NCBI RefSeq assembly: GCF_021602345.1
Contig: NZ_BQID01000001.1
Span: forward strand, 372,001 to 436,000
Source of the DNA: Pseudomonas pharyngis
GTDB taxonomy: Bacteria > Pseudomonadota > Gammaproteobacteria > Pseudomonadales > Pseudomonadaceae
Reading direction: 5' to 3'
DNA length: 64,000 nucleotides
In this document: piece by piece, positions 18,685 through 29,021 of the stretch
How positions within the stretch are numbered: the stretch's first letter is position 1
Layout: every line of letters starts with the position of its first letter
Made by a program: the position numbers and the translations under genes
The notes under the pieces: generated by a model
The model's database searches: none
The model's input: the letters and a program-made list of their open reading frames with translations, nothing else
What the model was told of the DNA's origin: nothing

Positions 18685-20910
18685 TCAGCTGCTCACCGGC
18701 AGAATCGGACTGCCCAATCGCTCCAGCAACGTCGCCTGCGCACTGCGCGGGTTCTGGTTGCCGGTCGGCGTGTTGCGGATGTAGCGACCGTCCGATTGCA
18801 GGCTCCAGCTGTGGGTGTTGTCGGTCAGGTACAGCTCCAGCTCTTTCTTGACCCGGGTCAGCAGCTTCTTGCCTTCCACCGGGAAGCAAGTCTCGACGCG
18901 CTTGTCGAGGTTGCGTTCCATCCAGTCGGCGCTGGACAGGAACATCTGCTCTTCGCCACCGTTGAGGAAGTAGAACACTCGGGTGTGCTCAAGGAAGCGG
19001 CCGATGATCGAGCGCACGTGGATGTTGTGCGAAACCCCGGCGATGCCCGGACGCAGGCAGCACATGCCGCGCACCACCAGATCGATGCGCACGCCGGACT
19101 GGCTGGCCTTGTACAGCGCGCGAATGATCTTCGGATCGGTCAGCGAGTTGAACTTGGCGATGATGTGCGCCGGTTTACCGTCGAGCGCGAATTGCGTCTC
19201 GCGGGTGATCATGTCGAGCATGCCCTTCTTCAGAGTGAACGGCGCATGCAGCAGCTTCTTCATGCGCAGCGTCTTGCCCATGCCGATCAACTGGCTGAAC
19301 AGTTTGCCGACGTCTTCGCACAAGGCGTCGTCGGAGGTCAGCAGGCTGTAGTCGGTGTACAGACGGGCGTTGCCGGCGTGGTAGTTACCGGTGCCGAGGT
19401 GCGCGTAACGCACGATCTCACCGGCCTCGCGGCGCAGGATCAGCATCATCTTGGCGTGGGTCTTGAAGCCGACCACACCGTAGATCACCACCGCACCCGC
19501 CGCTTGCAGACGGCTGGCCAGTTGCAGGTTGGACTCTTCGTCGAAGCGCGCTCGCAGCTCGATGACCGCCGTCACTTCCTTGCCGTTACGCGCGGCGTCC
19601 ACCAGCGCATCGACGATTTCCGAGTTGGCGCCGGAACGGTACAGGGTCTGGCGCACGGCGAGGACGTGCGGGTCCTTGGCGGCCTGGCGCAACAGGTCGA
19701 CCACCGGGGTGAACGACTCGAACGGGTGCAGCAACAGGATGTCCTGCTTGCTGATCACGCTGAAAATGTTTTCGCTGTTCTGCAGCAGTTTCGGGATCTG
19801 CGGCGTGAACGGCGTGTATTGCAGCTCCGGATGGCTGTCCAGGCCGGTGATGCTGAACAGACGCGTCAGGTTCACCGGACCGTTGACCTGATACAGCTCG
19901 GTCTCGCTCAGGTTGAACTGCTTGAGCAGGTAGTCCGACAGGTGTTTCGGGCAAGTGTCGGCGACTTCCAGGCGCACGGCGTCACCGTATCGACGCGAAA
20001 ACAGCTCGCCACGCAGTGCGCGGGCCAGGTCTTCGACGTCTTCGGAATCGAGCGCCAGGTCGGCGTTTCGGGTCAGGCGGAACTGGTAGCAGCCTTTTAC
20101 CTTCATGCCCTGGAACAGGTCATCGGCGTGGGCGTGGATCATCGACGACAGGAACACATAGTTGTCGCCAGGGCCGCCGACTTCTTCCGGCACCTTGATG
20201 ATTCGCGGCAACAGGCGCGGTGCCGGGATGATCGCCAGACCGGAATCGCGACCGAAGGCGTCGATACCTTCGAGCTCGACGATGAAGTTCAGGCTCTTGT
20301 TCACCAGCAACGGGAACGGGTGCGTCGGGTCGAGGCCGATCGGAGTGATGATCGGCGCGATCTCGTCGCGGAAATAGCGGCGGACCCAGGTTTTGATCTT
20401 GGTCGTCCAGTGGCGACGACGGATGAAACGCACCTGATGCTTTTCCAGCTCCGGGAGCAGGATGTCGTTGAGGATCGCGTACTGGCGATCTACGTGACCG
20501 TGCACCAGCTCGCTGATCCGGGCCAGTGCCTGATGCGGTTGCAGGCCGTCGGCGCCGGCCTGTTCACGGGCGAAGGTGATCTGCTTCTTGAGGCCGGCGA
20601 CGCGGATTTCGAAGAATTCGTCGAGGTTGCTGGAGAAGATCAGCAGGAACTTCAGCCGCTCCAGCAACGGGTAGGACTCGTCCAGCGCCTGTTCCAGCAC
20701 GCGGATGTTGAACTGCAGTTGCGACAATTCACGGTGGATGTACAGGCTGCTGTCATCCAGGCCGGGAATCGCGATCGCCGGAACCGCCGCGGCAGGCTCG
20801 GTTGCCGGCGCGGGTGGCGCAGGCTCCAGTTCCGGCGGGGTTTCGGTAATCTGCTCGACCACGGGTTGAGCTTCTTTTACGGCAACTTCAGTGAGTCCTT
20901 CGGTATTCAT
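18685..20910 (-). CDS. ppk: Polyphosphate kinase 1
   Basis: A 741-residue PPK1 that polymerises the gamma phosphate of ATP into polyphosphate at the inner face of the membrane. The domains run N (helical, [20 protein letters not shown]), head, C1 and C2. The autophosphorylated histidine is His485 in [10 protein letters not shown], and the C2 loop with [20 protein letters not shown] is intact. The first 50 residues form a Pro/Glu/Ala-rich extension not seen in E. coli. It lies 18 bases after hemB and shares that operon's PhoB-type promoter. Confidence 0.97.
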   Translation of the reverse strand: MNTEGLTEVAVKEAQPVVEQITETPPELEPAPPAPATEPAAAVPAIAIPGLDDSSLYIHRELSQLQFNIRVLEQALDESYPLLERLKFLLIFSSNLDEFFEIRVAGLKKQITFAREQAGADGLQPHQALARISELVHGHVDRQYAILNDILLPELEKHQVRFIRRRHWTTKIKTWVRRYFRDEIAPIITPIGLDPTHPFPLLVNKSLNFIVELEGIDAFGRDSGLAIIPAPRLLPRIIKVPEEVGGPGDNYVFLSSMIHAHADDLFQGMKVKGCYQFRLTRNADLALDSEDVEDLARALRGELFSRRYGDAVRLEVADTCPKHLSDYLLKQFNLSETELYQVNGPVNLTRLFSITGLDSHPELQYTPFTPQIPKLLQNSENIFSVISKQDILLLHPFESFTPVVDLLRQAAKDPHVLAVRQTLYRSGANSEIVDALVDAARNGKEVTAVIELRARFDEESNLQLASRLQAAGAVVIYGVVGFKTHAKMMLILRREAGEIVRYAHLGTGNYHAGNARLYTDYSLLTSDDALCEDVGKLFSQLIGMGKTLRMKKLLHAPFTLKKGMLDMITRETQFALDGKPAHIIAKFNSLTDPKIIRALYKASQSGVRIDLVVRGMCCLRPGIAGVSHNIHVRSIIGRFLEHTRVFYFLNGGEEQMFLSSADWMERNLDKRVETCFPVEGKKLLTRVKKELELYLTDNTHSWSLQSDGRYIRNTPTGNQNPRSAQATLLERLGSPILPVSS

Positions 20911-20928
20911 CGAATGTTCCTGGGAGGG

Positions 20929-22128
<1,200 letters not shown>

Positions 22129-22150
22129 TCATTTCGCCAGCACCCAGACA

Positions 22151-22807
22151 ATGCTCCAACAATTTCTGCATGACTTCGGCTACTTTGCCCTGTTTCTCGG
22201 GACGTTCTTCGAAGGCGAAACCATCCTGGTGCTCGCGGGCTTCCTCGCGTTCCGTGAATACATGGACATCAAACTGGTGGTGGTCGTGGCGTTCTTCGGC
22301 AGCTATGCCGGCGATCAGCTGTGGTACTTCCTGGGCCGCAAGCACGGGCGCAAGCTGCTGGCGCGCAAACCGCGCTGGCAGATGATGGGCGACCGCGCGC
22401 TGGAACACATCCGCAAGCACCCGGACATCTGGGTCCTGAGCTTTCGCTTCGTGTACGGACTGCGCACGGTGATGCCGGTGGCAATCGGCCTCTCGGGCTA
22501 TCCCCCGGGACGTTATCTGCTGCTCAACGGTATCGGCGCCGCGATCTGGGCCACCGCCCTGGCCGCCGCTGCTTACCACTTCGGTGCCGTGCTCGAAGGC
22601 ATGCTCGGCAGCATCAAGAAGTATGAGTTGTGGGTGCTGGGCGCTCTGCTGGTGCTCGGCCTGGGCCTATGGCTGCGCCGCCGGTTCAAGAATGCCCGGC
22701 TGGCGAAAAAGGTTTACGAGCAAGAACAGGCCGAGCTGCTGGCCAAGGCCGAACGGCACAAAGTCGAAATGACCAACGCCGCCGATCCTAAGACGCCAGC
22801 CGAGTAA
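22151..22807 (+). CDS. DedA/SNARE-associated family membrane protein
   Basis: A 218-residue inner-membrane protein of the DedA (VTT) family, whose members include polyprenyl-phosphate and phospholipid flippases. Typical are FLGTFFEGETILVLAGFLA, GSYAGDQLWYFLGRKHGRKL and the conserved Arg-rich SFRFVYGLRTVMPVAIGLSG. Four to five membrane segments are visible, with a charged C-terminal tail. Its last 20 bases overlap the convergent hydroxylase-family gene. The substrate is not known from sequence. Confidence 0.9.
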   Translation: MLQQFLHDFGYFALFLGTFFEGETILVLAGFLAFREYMDIKLVVVVAFFGSYAGDQLWYFLGRKHGRKLLARKPRWQMMGDRALEHIRKHPDIWVLSFRFVYGLRTVMPVAIGLSGYPPGRYLLLNGIGAAIWATALAAAAYHFGAVLEGMLGSIKKYELWVLGALLVLGLGLWLRRRFKNARLAKKVYEQEQAELLAKAERHKVEMTNAADPKTPAE

Positions 22808-24023
22808 GTCGCTGGCGACAGCAATACAGCCCGATGCCGCTGAGCAGGCTGTAACTGAGCAGGCCGACCCATATCCCCGGGCTGGCCGGCCAGAGTCCGA
22901 CCAGCGGCGCCAGCCACACCAGCGGCAGGTTCGAAGCCAGCCGCAACACTTCCAGCTTGCCCGCCCACGGGCGATTCTCCAGGGCTACGCCCAACACGAA
23001 CAAACCGAACGCCACCGCGCCCCAGCCGAGCAGCAATGCTCCGGTGGGCAGACTGTGTTCCAGATTCATCAGATAACTGCCCAGCGCCACATAGACGCCA
23101 AACTGCAACCCCACGTACCACTGCTGACGACTGTCCAGCGGCACCTCGAATTTGCGGAACTGACTCAGGTCCGGCTTGTTCATCGGGTACTTCGCCGCGA
23201 CGTCCGCCGGACGCCAGCCGGTACGCATGAACCAGATCCGGATCTTGTCCCACGTACGCTCGGCCCGGCGCGCGTCATCCCATAGCTGCGCATAAAACTG
23301 CAGGTTGGCCCACAACGGGTTCCAGCTCGCCAGCGGCGTGGTCACGCCGAAAATCACCGGCTCGTTGTCGTCCTCCTCCTGGAAGGAGCCGAACAGTCGG
23401 TCCCAAATAATGAACACCCCGCCGTAGTTGCGATCCATGTAGAGAGCGTTCTGTGCATGGTGGGCCCGATGGTTGGACGGCGTGACGAAGCACCACTCGA
23501 ACCAGCCGAGCTTGGGAATGTGCCGGGTATGGACCCAGAACTGATACAGCAGATTCAGCGCCGCAACGCTGACGAACACCAGCAGCGGCACCCCGAGCAC
23601 GGCCATCGGCAGGTAGAAGATCCAGCTCAGCAGGAACCCGGTGCTGGTCTGGCGCAAGGCCGTGGAAAGGTTGTAGTCCTCGCTCTGGTGATGCACCGAA
23701 TGCGCCGCCCAGAGAATGTTCCGTTCATGGCCCATGCGATGCAGCCAGTAATAGCAGAAGTCATAGAAGACAAAGGCAAACACCCAGACCCAGACGCTGT
23801 CCGCAGGCAACCTGACCAGCGCCAGATGCTCCAGGGCAAACGCATAGGTCACCAGGCCCACGCCCTTGGTCAACAGGCCGGTGGTGGTCGACAACACCCC
23901 GGTGCTGATGCTGCTCACCGCATCGGCCAGGCGATAGTTGCTCACCCCGCGCCAGCGGTCGGCGATGAGCTCCGCCGCAATCAACACGAAGAAAAACGGT
24001 ACCGCATACAGGATGAAGTTCAT
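22788..24023 (-). CDS. Sterol desaturase/fatty acid hydroxylase family protein
   Basis: A 411-residue integral membrane protein with the di-iron histidine clusters of the fatty acid hydroxylase superfamily: HRMGHE, HSVHHQSE and HRAHH (about residues 114-205). This predicts an O2-dependent hydroxylation or desaturation of a lipid. The C-terminal 130 residues add further membrane segments (GALLLGWGAVAFGLFVLGVA) and have no match I know. The protein resembles alkylglycerol monooxygenase-like bacterial members, but the substrate is unknown. It is not operonic with its neighbours. Confidence 0.87.
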   Translation of the reverse strand: MNFILYAVPFFFVLIAAELIADRWRGVSNYRLADAVSSISTGVLSTTTGLLTKGVGLVTYAFALEHLALVRLPADSVWVWVFAFVFYDFCYYWLHRMGHERNILWAAHSVHHQSEDYNLSTALRQTSTGFLLSWIFYLPMAVLGVPLLVFVSVAALNLLYQFWVHTRHIPKLGWFEWCFVTPSNHRAHHAQNALYMDRNYGGVFIIWDRLFGSFQEEDDNEPVIFGVTTPLASWNPLWANLQFYAQLWDDARRAERTWDKIRIWFMRTGWRPADVAAKYPMNKPDLSQFRKFEVPLDSRQQWYVGLQFGVYVALGSYLMNLEHSLPTGALLLGWGAVAFGLFVLGVALENRPWAGKLEVLRLASNLPLVWLAPLVGLWPASPGIWVGLLSYSLLSGIGLYCCRQRLTRLAS

Positions 24024-24138
24024 GACGCGCCCTGGTCGGAATCTGTAGCTCAGATCCTAGGTGTAGCCGCGGCTTGATCCTATGGCAACGAACGACAAAT
24101 TAGAGGACATTTAGCGCCATGAATCTGGAGAGAAACCC

Positions 24139-24807
24139 ATGAGCAAAAAAGTTGCAGTGATCCTGTCCGGTTGCGGCGTTTACGACGGCGCCGAGATCTA
24201 CGAAAGCGTCATTACCCTGTTGCGCCTCGACCAGCGCGGCGCCCAGGTGCAGTGCTTCGCCCCGAACATCGCTCAACTGCATGTGATCAATCACCTGACC
24301 GGCGAAGAAATGCCCGAGTCGCGCAACGTGCTGGTGGAATCGGCTCGCATCGCCCGAGGCAACGTCAAGGATCTGCGTGAGGCCGATGTCGAGGACTTCG
24401 ATGCGCTGATCGTGCCAGGCGGTTTCGGTGCGGCGAAGAACCTGTCGAACTTCGCCATCGAAGGCGCCGGCTGCACCGTGCAGCCGCAAGTACTGGCGCT
24501 GGCCGAAGCCTTTGCCGAAGCGGGCAAACCGGTGGGCCTGATCTGCATTTCGCCGGCGCTGGCCGCGAAGATCTACGGCCCGGGCGTGACCTGCACCATC
24601 GGCAACGACGCCGACACGGCCGCCGCCATGAACAAGATGGGCGCCAACCACGAAGACTGCGCGGTGACCGACATTATTGAAGACAAGGCGCGCAAACTGG
24701 TGACCACTCCGGCCTACATGCTGGCGCAGTCGATCAGTGAGGCGGCTTCGGGGATCAACAAGCTGGTGGATCGGGTGCTAGAGCTGACCCACGAAAACGA
24801 CGCCTGA
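24139..24807 (+). CDS. elbB: ElbB-type glyoxalase, class I glutamine amidotransferase-like
   Basis: A 222-residue cytosolic protein of the DJ-1/PfpI superfamily. The N-terminus KKVAVILSGCGVYDGAEIYE and the nucleophile elbow GLICISPALAAKIYG (Cys in ICIS) match ElbB of E. coli, which has glyoxalase activity in vitro. VPGGFGAAKNLSNFA is also conserved. The historical link to isoprenoid synthesis is indirect. GGAGAG precedes the ATG. It is monocistronic and followed by a REPIN. Confidence 0.92.
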   Translation: MSKKVAVILSGCGVYDGAEIYESVITLLRLDQRGAQVQCFAPNIAQLHVINHLTGEEMPESRNVLVESARIARGNVKDLREADVEDFDALIVPGGFGAAKNLSNFAIEGAGCTVQPQVLALAEAFAEAGKPVGLICISPALAAKIYGPGVTCTIGNDADTAAAMNKMGANHEDCAVTDIIEDKARKLVTTPAYMLAQSISEAASGINKLVDRVLELTHENDA

Positions 24808-24831
24808 TCTCTTGGTCGAATACACACCCAA

Positions 24832-24920
24832 TGTGGGAGCGGGCTTGCTCGCGAAGACGTCAGGTCAGACAACTATTCGTTGAATGACACACCGCCTTCG
24901 CGAGCAAGCCCGCTCCCACA
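24832..24920. repeat. REPIN (symmetric REP doublet)
   Basis: The 25-base arms starting tgtgggagcgggcttgctcg and ending with its exact complement enclose a spacer of about 39 bases. It is the best-preserved copy of this repeat in the window and sits between the convergent elbB and yaiI genes. Confidence 0.92.
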
Positions 24921-24937
24921 GAGGATTTGTGTAATGT

Positions 24938-25393
24938 TCAGGTTTTGCGGGCGAGCCTTGTGAGGATCCGGTCCAGCGCATTGGCGAACGCCTGCTTCTC
25001 GCGGTCACCGAACGGCGCCGGGCCGCCAGTGACCTGGCCTTGCTCACGCAGGTCGGTGAACAGGTTGCGTGTCGCCAGCCGCTCACCCATGTTCTGCGCG
25101 TCGAACTCTTTGCCTCGCGGGTCCAGCGCTGCAACGCCCTTCTTCACCAGCCGGTCGGCCAGTGGAATGTCGCTGCAGATCACCAGTTCACCCGGCACCG
25201 CATGCTCCACCAGATAATCATCCGCCGCATCCGGGCCGCTCGGCACCACGATCAGCTTGACGAGCGCCAGCGCCGGCTTGCTCTGCGGCTGCCCCGCCAC
25301 CAGCACCACTTCGAAGCGGCGTTTGAGGGCGAACTTCACCACCAACTCCTTGGCCATCTTCGGGCAGGCGTCGGCATCGATCCATACGCGCAT
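24938..25393 (-). CDS. yaiI: YaiI/YqxD family (DUF188) protein
   Basis: A 151-residue protein of the UPF0178/DUF188 family, with the PIN-like acidic start MRVWIDADACPKMAKELV and the core VICSDIPLADRLVKKGVAALDPRG. Family members are thought to be nucleases from the fold, but no activity is established. I start it at 25393; the adjacent ATG at 25396 is equally possible. The start lies within five bases of the iron permease stop, so the two are probably cotranscribed, though no functional link is known. Confidence 0.88.
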   Translation of the reverse strand: MRVWIDADACPKMAKELVVKFALKRRFEVVLVAGQPQSKPALALVKLIVVPSGPDAADDYLVEHAVPGELVICSDIPLADRLVKKGVAALDPRGKEFDAQNMGERLATRNLFTDLREQGQVTGGPAPFGDREKQAFANALDRILTRLARKT

Positions 25394-25397
25394 CATC

Positions 25398-27293
25398 TCA
25401 AGCCGCCATGCGGCGCTTTTCAGCCACCCAACTGCGGCCATACAGCACGATGATCGCCGCAATCGCCACGGCCTGCGCCGTCAGCGAATAGGCATCAGCG
25501 TGAATCCCCAGCCAGTCGAAATCGAAGAACGCCACCGGCCGGGTGCCAAAGATCCCGGCTTCCTGCAGCGCCTTCACGCCATGACCGGCGAACACCACCG
25601 ACAACGCGCAGAGCAGCGCCGCGTTGATGCTGAAGAACAGCGCCAGCGGCAGTTTCGCCGAACCGCGCAGGATCACCCACGCCAGACCGAACAGCAGCAC
25701 CAGCGCCGTCGCACCGCCCGCCAACACCGCGTTGTGCCCGGCAGGACCGGCCTGCAGCCACAGGGTTTCGTAGAACAGGATCACTTCGAACAGCTCGCGG
25801 TACACCGAGAAGAACGCCAGGATCGCGAAACCGAAACGCCCGCCTCCGCCAACCAGACTCTGCTTGATGTAGTCCTGCCAGGCTGCCGCGTGGCGACGGT
25901 CGTGCATCCACACCCCGAGCCACAGCACCATGACGCTGGCGAACAGCGCCGTGGCGCCTTCCAGCAGTTCACGCTGGGAGCCGCTGACATCGATCACGTA
26001 CGCCGCCAGCGCCCAGGTCCCGAGACCGGCCAGCAATGCCAGACCCCAACCGACGTTGACGCTGCGCACCGCCGATTGCTGGCCGGTGTTGCGCAGGAAC
26101 GCGAGGATCGCCGCCAGCACCAGAATCGCTTCCAGACCTTCGCGCAGCAGAATCAGCAGACCGGAGATGTAGCTCAGCGACCAGCTCAATCCATCGCTGC
26201 CCAACAGGCCGGCAGACTCCTTGAGTTTGGCCTTGGCCGCATCGAGACGCTGTTCGGCCTGCTCCACCGGCAAGCCGTCCTGCAGCGATTGCCGATAGGC
26301 CATCAGGGACTTTTCGGTGTCCTTGCGCACGTTGGCGTCGACGTTGTCCAGCGAGCTTTCGACCAGTTCGAAGCCTTCCAGATACGCCGCCACCGACAGG
26401 TCGTAAGCCTGATCGTGTTCACCGGCACGGTACGCCGCCAGGCTCTTGTCCAGGGTCGCGGCGGTGTAGTCGAGCAACTGCGCCGGGCCGCGCTTGACCT
26501 GCGGCGGCTGCGCCCGTTGCGCACGGAAGATCGCGGCGGCTTCAGCGCCCTCGGCAGCCTGCACCTCGGCCGGGGTCTGGCGGGCCAGATCGGCAATGTT
26601 GTAGGTCTTGTCGGCTTTGGCCGTGGCCGGATCGGCGCTGAACTGCGCGATATAGGTCGCCAGATCCCAGCGCTGACGGTCGTCCAGTTGATCGGCAAAG
26701 GCTGGCATGTCAGTGCCTTCGACGCCCTGGCCGAGGGTGCTGTAGATCGCATACAGGCTCAGGTGATCCATCCGCGCAGCATCGCGCAGATTGGCCGGCG
26801 CCGGCGTCATACCGAGACCTGCCGGGCCGTCGCCGGCACCCGCGTCGCCGTGGCACACCGAGCAGTTTTGCGCGTAGAGCGGCGCACCACGGGTCGGATC
26901 AGGCGTGATGATCGGGGCCTGGCTGACTTCATAAGCCACCGCCAGTTTCGCCCCCAGTTGTCGGGCCTGACGGGCCACGTCCGCACCGTCCTGTTTCGCC
27001 GTGATCGCGGCGTGCAAGGCGCTGACGCCCTGTTCCAGCGCCGCTTTCTCCGGTTTGGCCGGCAGGCCGGCGATCAGCCCCTGCAGCACCTGGGTGAATT
27101 CCAGTTGCTCGCGGTATTCGCCATCGTCGATGACCTTGCCTGCCGCTACCGTCGGCGGGTAATCGGCGCTGATGTAATCAAGCAGGTGCAACGCTTGCGG
27201 CGCGCCTTCCACGGTGTCGGCCAGCAGATTGAAGCTGCTCAGGGCGCACAGCGGGAACACCAGCCAGGCCAGAAATCGGGACGCGGCAGTCAT
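25398..27293 (-). CDS. FTR1-family iron permease fused to cytochrome c domain
   Basis: A 631-residue protein with three parts. First comes a signal peptide (to about LLADT, residue 26) and helical region. Then a c-type cytochrome with Cys144-x2-Cys147-His148 and a Met ligand in GTDMPAF. Finally an FTR1/EfeU permease of about seven membrane segments with the iron-transport motifs R384-EGLE and R499-ELFE. High-affinity Fe(II) uptake of this class couples transport to iron oxidation. The fused heme domain probably carries the electron that EfeO/EfeB or Fet3 handles elsewhere. No efeO or efeB gene is adjacent. No clear Fur box is seen upstream. Confidence 0.9.
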   Translation of the reverse strand: MTAASRFLAWLVFPLCALSSFNLLADTVEGAPQALHLLDYISADYPPTVAAGKVIDDGEYREQLEFTQVLQGLIAGLPAKPEKAALEQGVSALHAAITAKQDGADVARQARQLGAKLAVAYEVSQAPIITPDPTRGAPLYAQNCSVCHGDAGAGDGPAGLGMTPAPANLRDAARMDHLSLYAIYSTLGQGVEGTDMPAFADQLDDRQRWDLATYIAQFSADPATAKADKTYNIADLARQTPAEVQAAEGAEAAAIFRAQRAQPPQVKRGPAQLLDYTAATLDKSLAAYRAGEHDQAYDLSVAAYLEGFELVESSLDNVDANVRKDTEKSLMAYRQSLQDGLPVEQAEQRLDAAKAKLKESAGLLGSDGLSWSLSYISGLLILLREGLEAILVLAAILAFLRNTGQQSAVRSVNVGWGLALLAGLGTWALAAYVIDVSGSQRELLEGATALFASVMVLWLGVWMHDRRHAAAWQDYIKQSLVGGGGRFGFAILAFFSVYRELFEVILFYETLWLQAGPAGHNAVLAGGATALVLLFGLAWVILRGSAKLPLALFFSINAALLCALSVVFAGHGVKALQEAGIFGTRPVAFFDFDWLGIHADAYSLTAQAVAIAAIIVLYGRSWVAEKRRMAA

Positions 27294-27444
27294 GAATGAG
27301 TCTCAAGTGGAAATGCGAAGTTACATATTGTTCACTTCGAGCGCGATTCCCTCAAGCTTTCTCTCCAATCCCCGGCACATGGCCACTGCCCACCCCTATA
27401 ATCCTTCACCTTTCGCCTCTCTGCTCCAGGAAGAGCTGCACTCC

Positions 27445-28818
27445 ATGCGCCAATGCTTGCTGCTCCCGGTATTAATCAGCGCGATCCTGCAACTGAGCGG
27501 CTGCGCGGCTTATCGCAATTACGATCTGGAAATGCAGCAGACCAATGACCGGTTGATGCTCGGCGACTATCAGGGCGCCCTGGATGTGCTGGAGTGGCAC
27601 AACCCGTGGGAAGACAAGGACCTGCTCTACTACTTCGAGAAGGGTTCGATTCTCAGCTTCGCCAACGCCCGCCCGCAGAGCCAGAAAGCCTGGCGCAGCG
27701 CCGACCGGATGGTGTTCCAGCGTGAAGAAGCCGTGCCTTCCGCCCCCATGAAGCTGCTCAACCGGTTTGCCTATGAAATGGGCACCATGCTGGTCAATGA
27801 CAAGCTCAGCCGCTACGAAGGCTATGACTACGAAAAAGTCATGCTGACCACACAGATGGCCCTCAACCAATTGGGTGAAAGTGATTTCGACGGCGCCCGG
27901 GCAGACATCAAGAAGACCCACGAACGTGAAGCACTGATCGCCCGCCAGCGGGAGCGCCAGTATGAAGAGCTCGAGGAACAGGCCAAAGCTCAAGGCATCG
28001 TCGTGCAATACAAGGATCTGCGGGGCTATCCCGTCACCACCCTGGACGCGCCAGCAGTTATCGAACTGAAGAACGGCTACCAGAGTGCTTTCAGCCATTA
28101 CCTGGCCGGGTTCACCTACGAAGCGCTGGGTGAACGGGATCTGGCCGCACCGGGTTATCGCCAGGCAATCGAGTTGCGCCCGAACACGCCCTTCCTCGAA
28201 CAGGCGCTGCGCAATCTCGACCAGCCGCCGGCCAAGGATGATGAAAGCGATGTTCTGATCGTCGTCCAGAGCGGTCTGGCGCCGGCCCGCAGCTCGGTAA
28301 CGGTGCCGATCCCGGTGCGACTCAATGAAAGTCTGGTCATTACCGCACCGATCTCGTTTCCCATCCTGGTGCCGGACACCGTCACACCAGCGTTCGACCA
28401 CATCCTGGTGGATGGCCGCAAACGCCCGCTGACCGTGATCAACAGCGTCACCGACATGGCGTTTCGTACGCTTCGCGATGACATGCCGGCGATCATTTCC
28501 CGGGCAATGTTCCGCGCCAACATGGCCGCCATCTCGCAGGCTCAGGAAAACGAACGCAATCCGGCCAAGTCCTCGCTGGTCGTCACCGAGCACGACCCCT
28601 TTGAGGAGGCCGACACCCGAACGTGGCGCACGCTCCCCGACAAGACATTGGTGGCGCGCATACGGCTGAAGAAAGGCGATCACCAATTCAATGCGCCCAA
28701 TGCACCCGGAGCGTCATCGGTCACCCTGCGCATCGATCGCGATCACCAATTGGTCAACCTGCGAGTTCTGAGAGATGTCGCCAACGTAATCGGCAATGCC
28801 AGACTGCCGGATAAGTAA
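27445..28818 (+). CDS. COG3014-type outer-membrane lipoprotein, first copy
   Basis: I start at the ATG at 27445, which gives a lipoprotein signal (RQCLLLPVLISAILQLSGC, lipobox LSGC) and a ribosome site AGGAAGAG; the frame extending to 27214 runs across the iron permease promoter. The 457-residue protein has TPR-like helices at the N-terminal half (YFEKGSIL, YEGYDYEKVMLTTQMALNQL) and a beta-rich C-terminal half (VLIVVQSGLAPARSS, RTWRTLPDK). It is a clear paralogue of the next gene, roughly half identical by eye. Position +2 Ala does not specify inner-membrane retention, so outer-membrane sorting is likely. The function is unknown. Confidence 0.88.
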   Translation: MRQCLLLPVLISAILQLSGCAAYRNYDLEMQQTNDRLMLGDYQGALDVLEWHNPWEDKDLLYYFEKGSILSFANARPQSQKAWRSADRMVFQREEAVPSAPMKLLNRFAYEMGTMLVNDKLSRYEGYDYEKVMLTTQMALNQLGESDFDGARADIKKTHEREALIARQRERQYEELEEQAKAQGIVVQYKDLRGYPVTTLDAPAVIELKNGYQSAFSHYLAGFTYEALGERDLAAPGYRQAIELRPNTPFLEQALRNLDQPPAKDDESDVLIVVQSGLAPARSSVTVPIPVRLNESLVITAPISFPILVPDTVTPAFDHILVDGRKRPLTVINSVTDMAFRTLRDDMPAIISRAMFRANMAAISQAQENERNPAKSSLVVTEHDPFEEADTRTWRTLPDKTLVARIRLKKGDHQFNAPNAPGASSVTLRIDRDHQLVNLRVLRDVANVIGNARLPDK

Positions 28819-28877
28819 TGGCACCCAACCAACCAGTGCAATTAAAAAGCTATTACATAGCCAGCATCGCCCGCTTA

Positions 28878-28912
28878 TAATGCCGCGCCCGCGCTATCGC
28901 GTTGCGGCATTA
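28878..28912 (+). terminator. Hairpin between the two COG3014 genes
   Basis: The perfect nine-base arms taatgccgc and gcggcatta enclose a GC-rich loop and are followed by a T-rich stretch with a second small hairpin (cctctttttatgagg). It may end the first copy's transcript, so the second copy probably has its own promoter within 28820-29021. Confidence 0.5.
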
Positions 28913-29021
28913 AAGCTCCTCTTTTTATGAGGAATTGGCAGGAGGCCAGCGCCACTGCCGATCGGTCCCAGCAGCCCGACCCGCACCCGAGGCTGTCGCT
29001 ACTCATGGAAGAAGTAACCCC

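Noticed and set aside
25257-27299. 680-codon plus-strand frame opposite the FTR1 gene
   Set aside because: The minus-strand frame has clear heme and permease motifs; this one has none.
27214-27444. In-frame extension of the first COG3014 gene
   Set aside because: It would hide the lipoprotein signal and overlap the iron permease start.
28878-28935. Riboswitch between the COG3014 genes
   Set aside because: Two small hairpins are present but no known aptamer core could be recognised.
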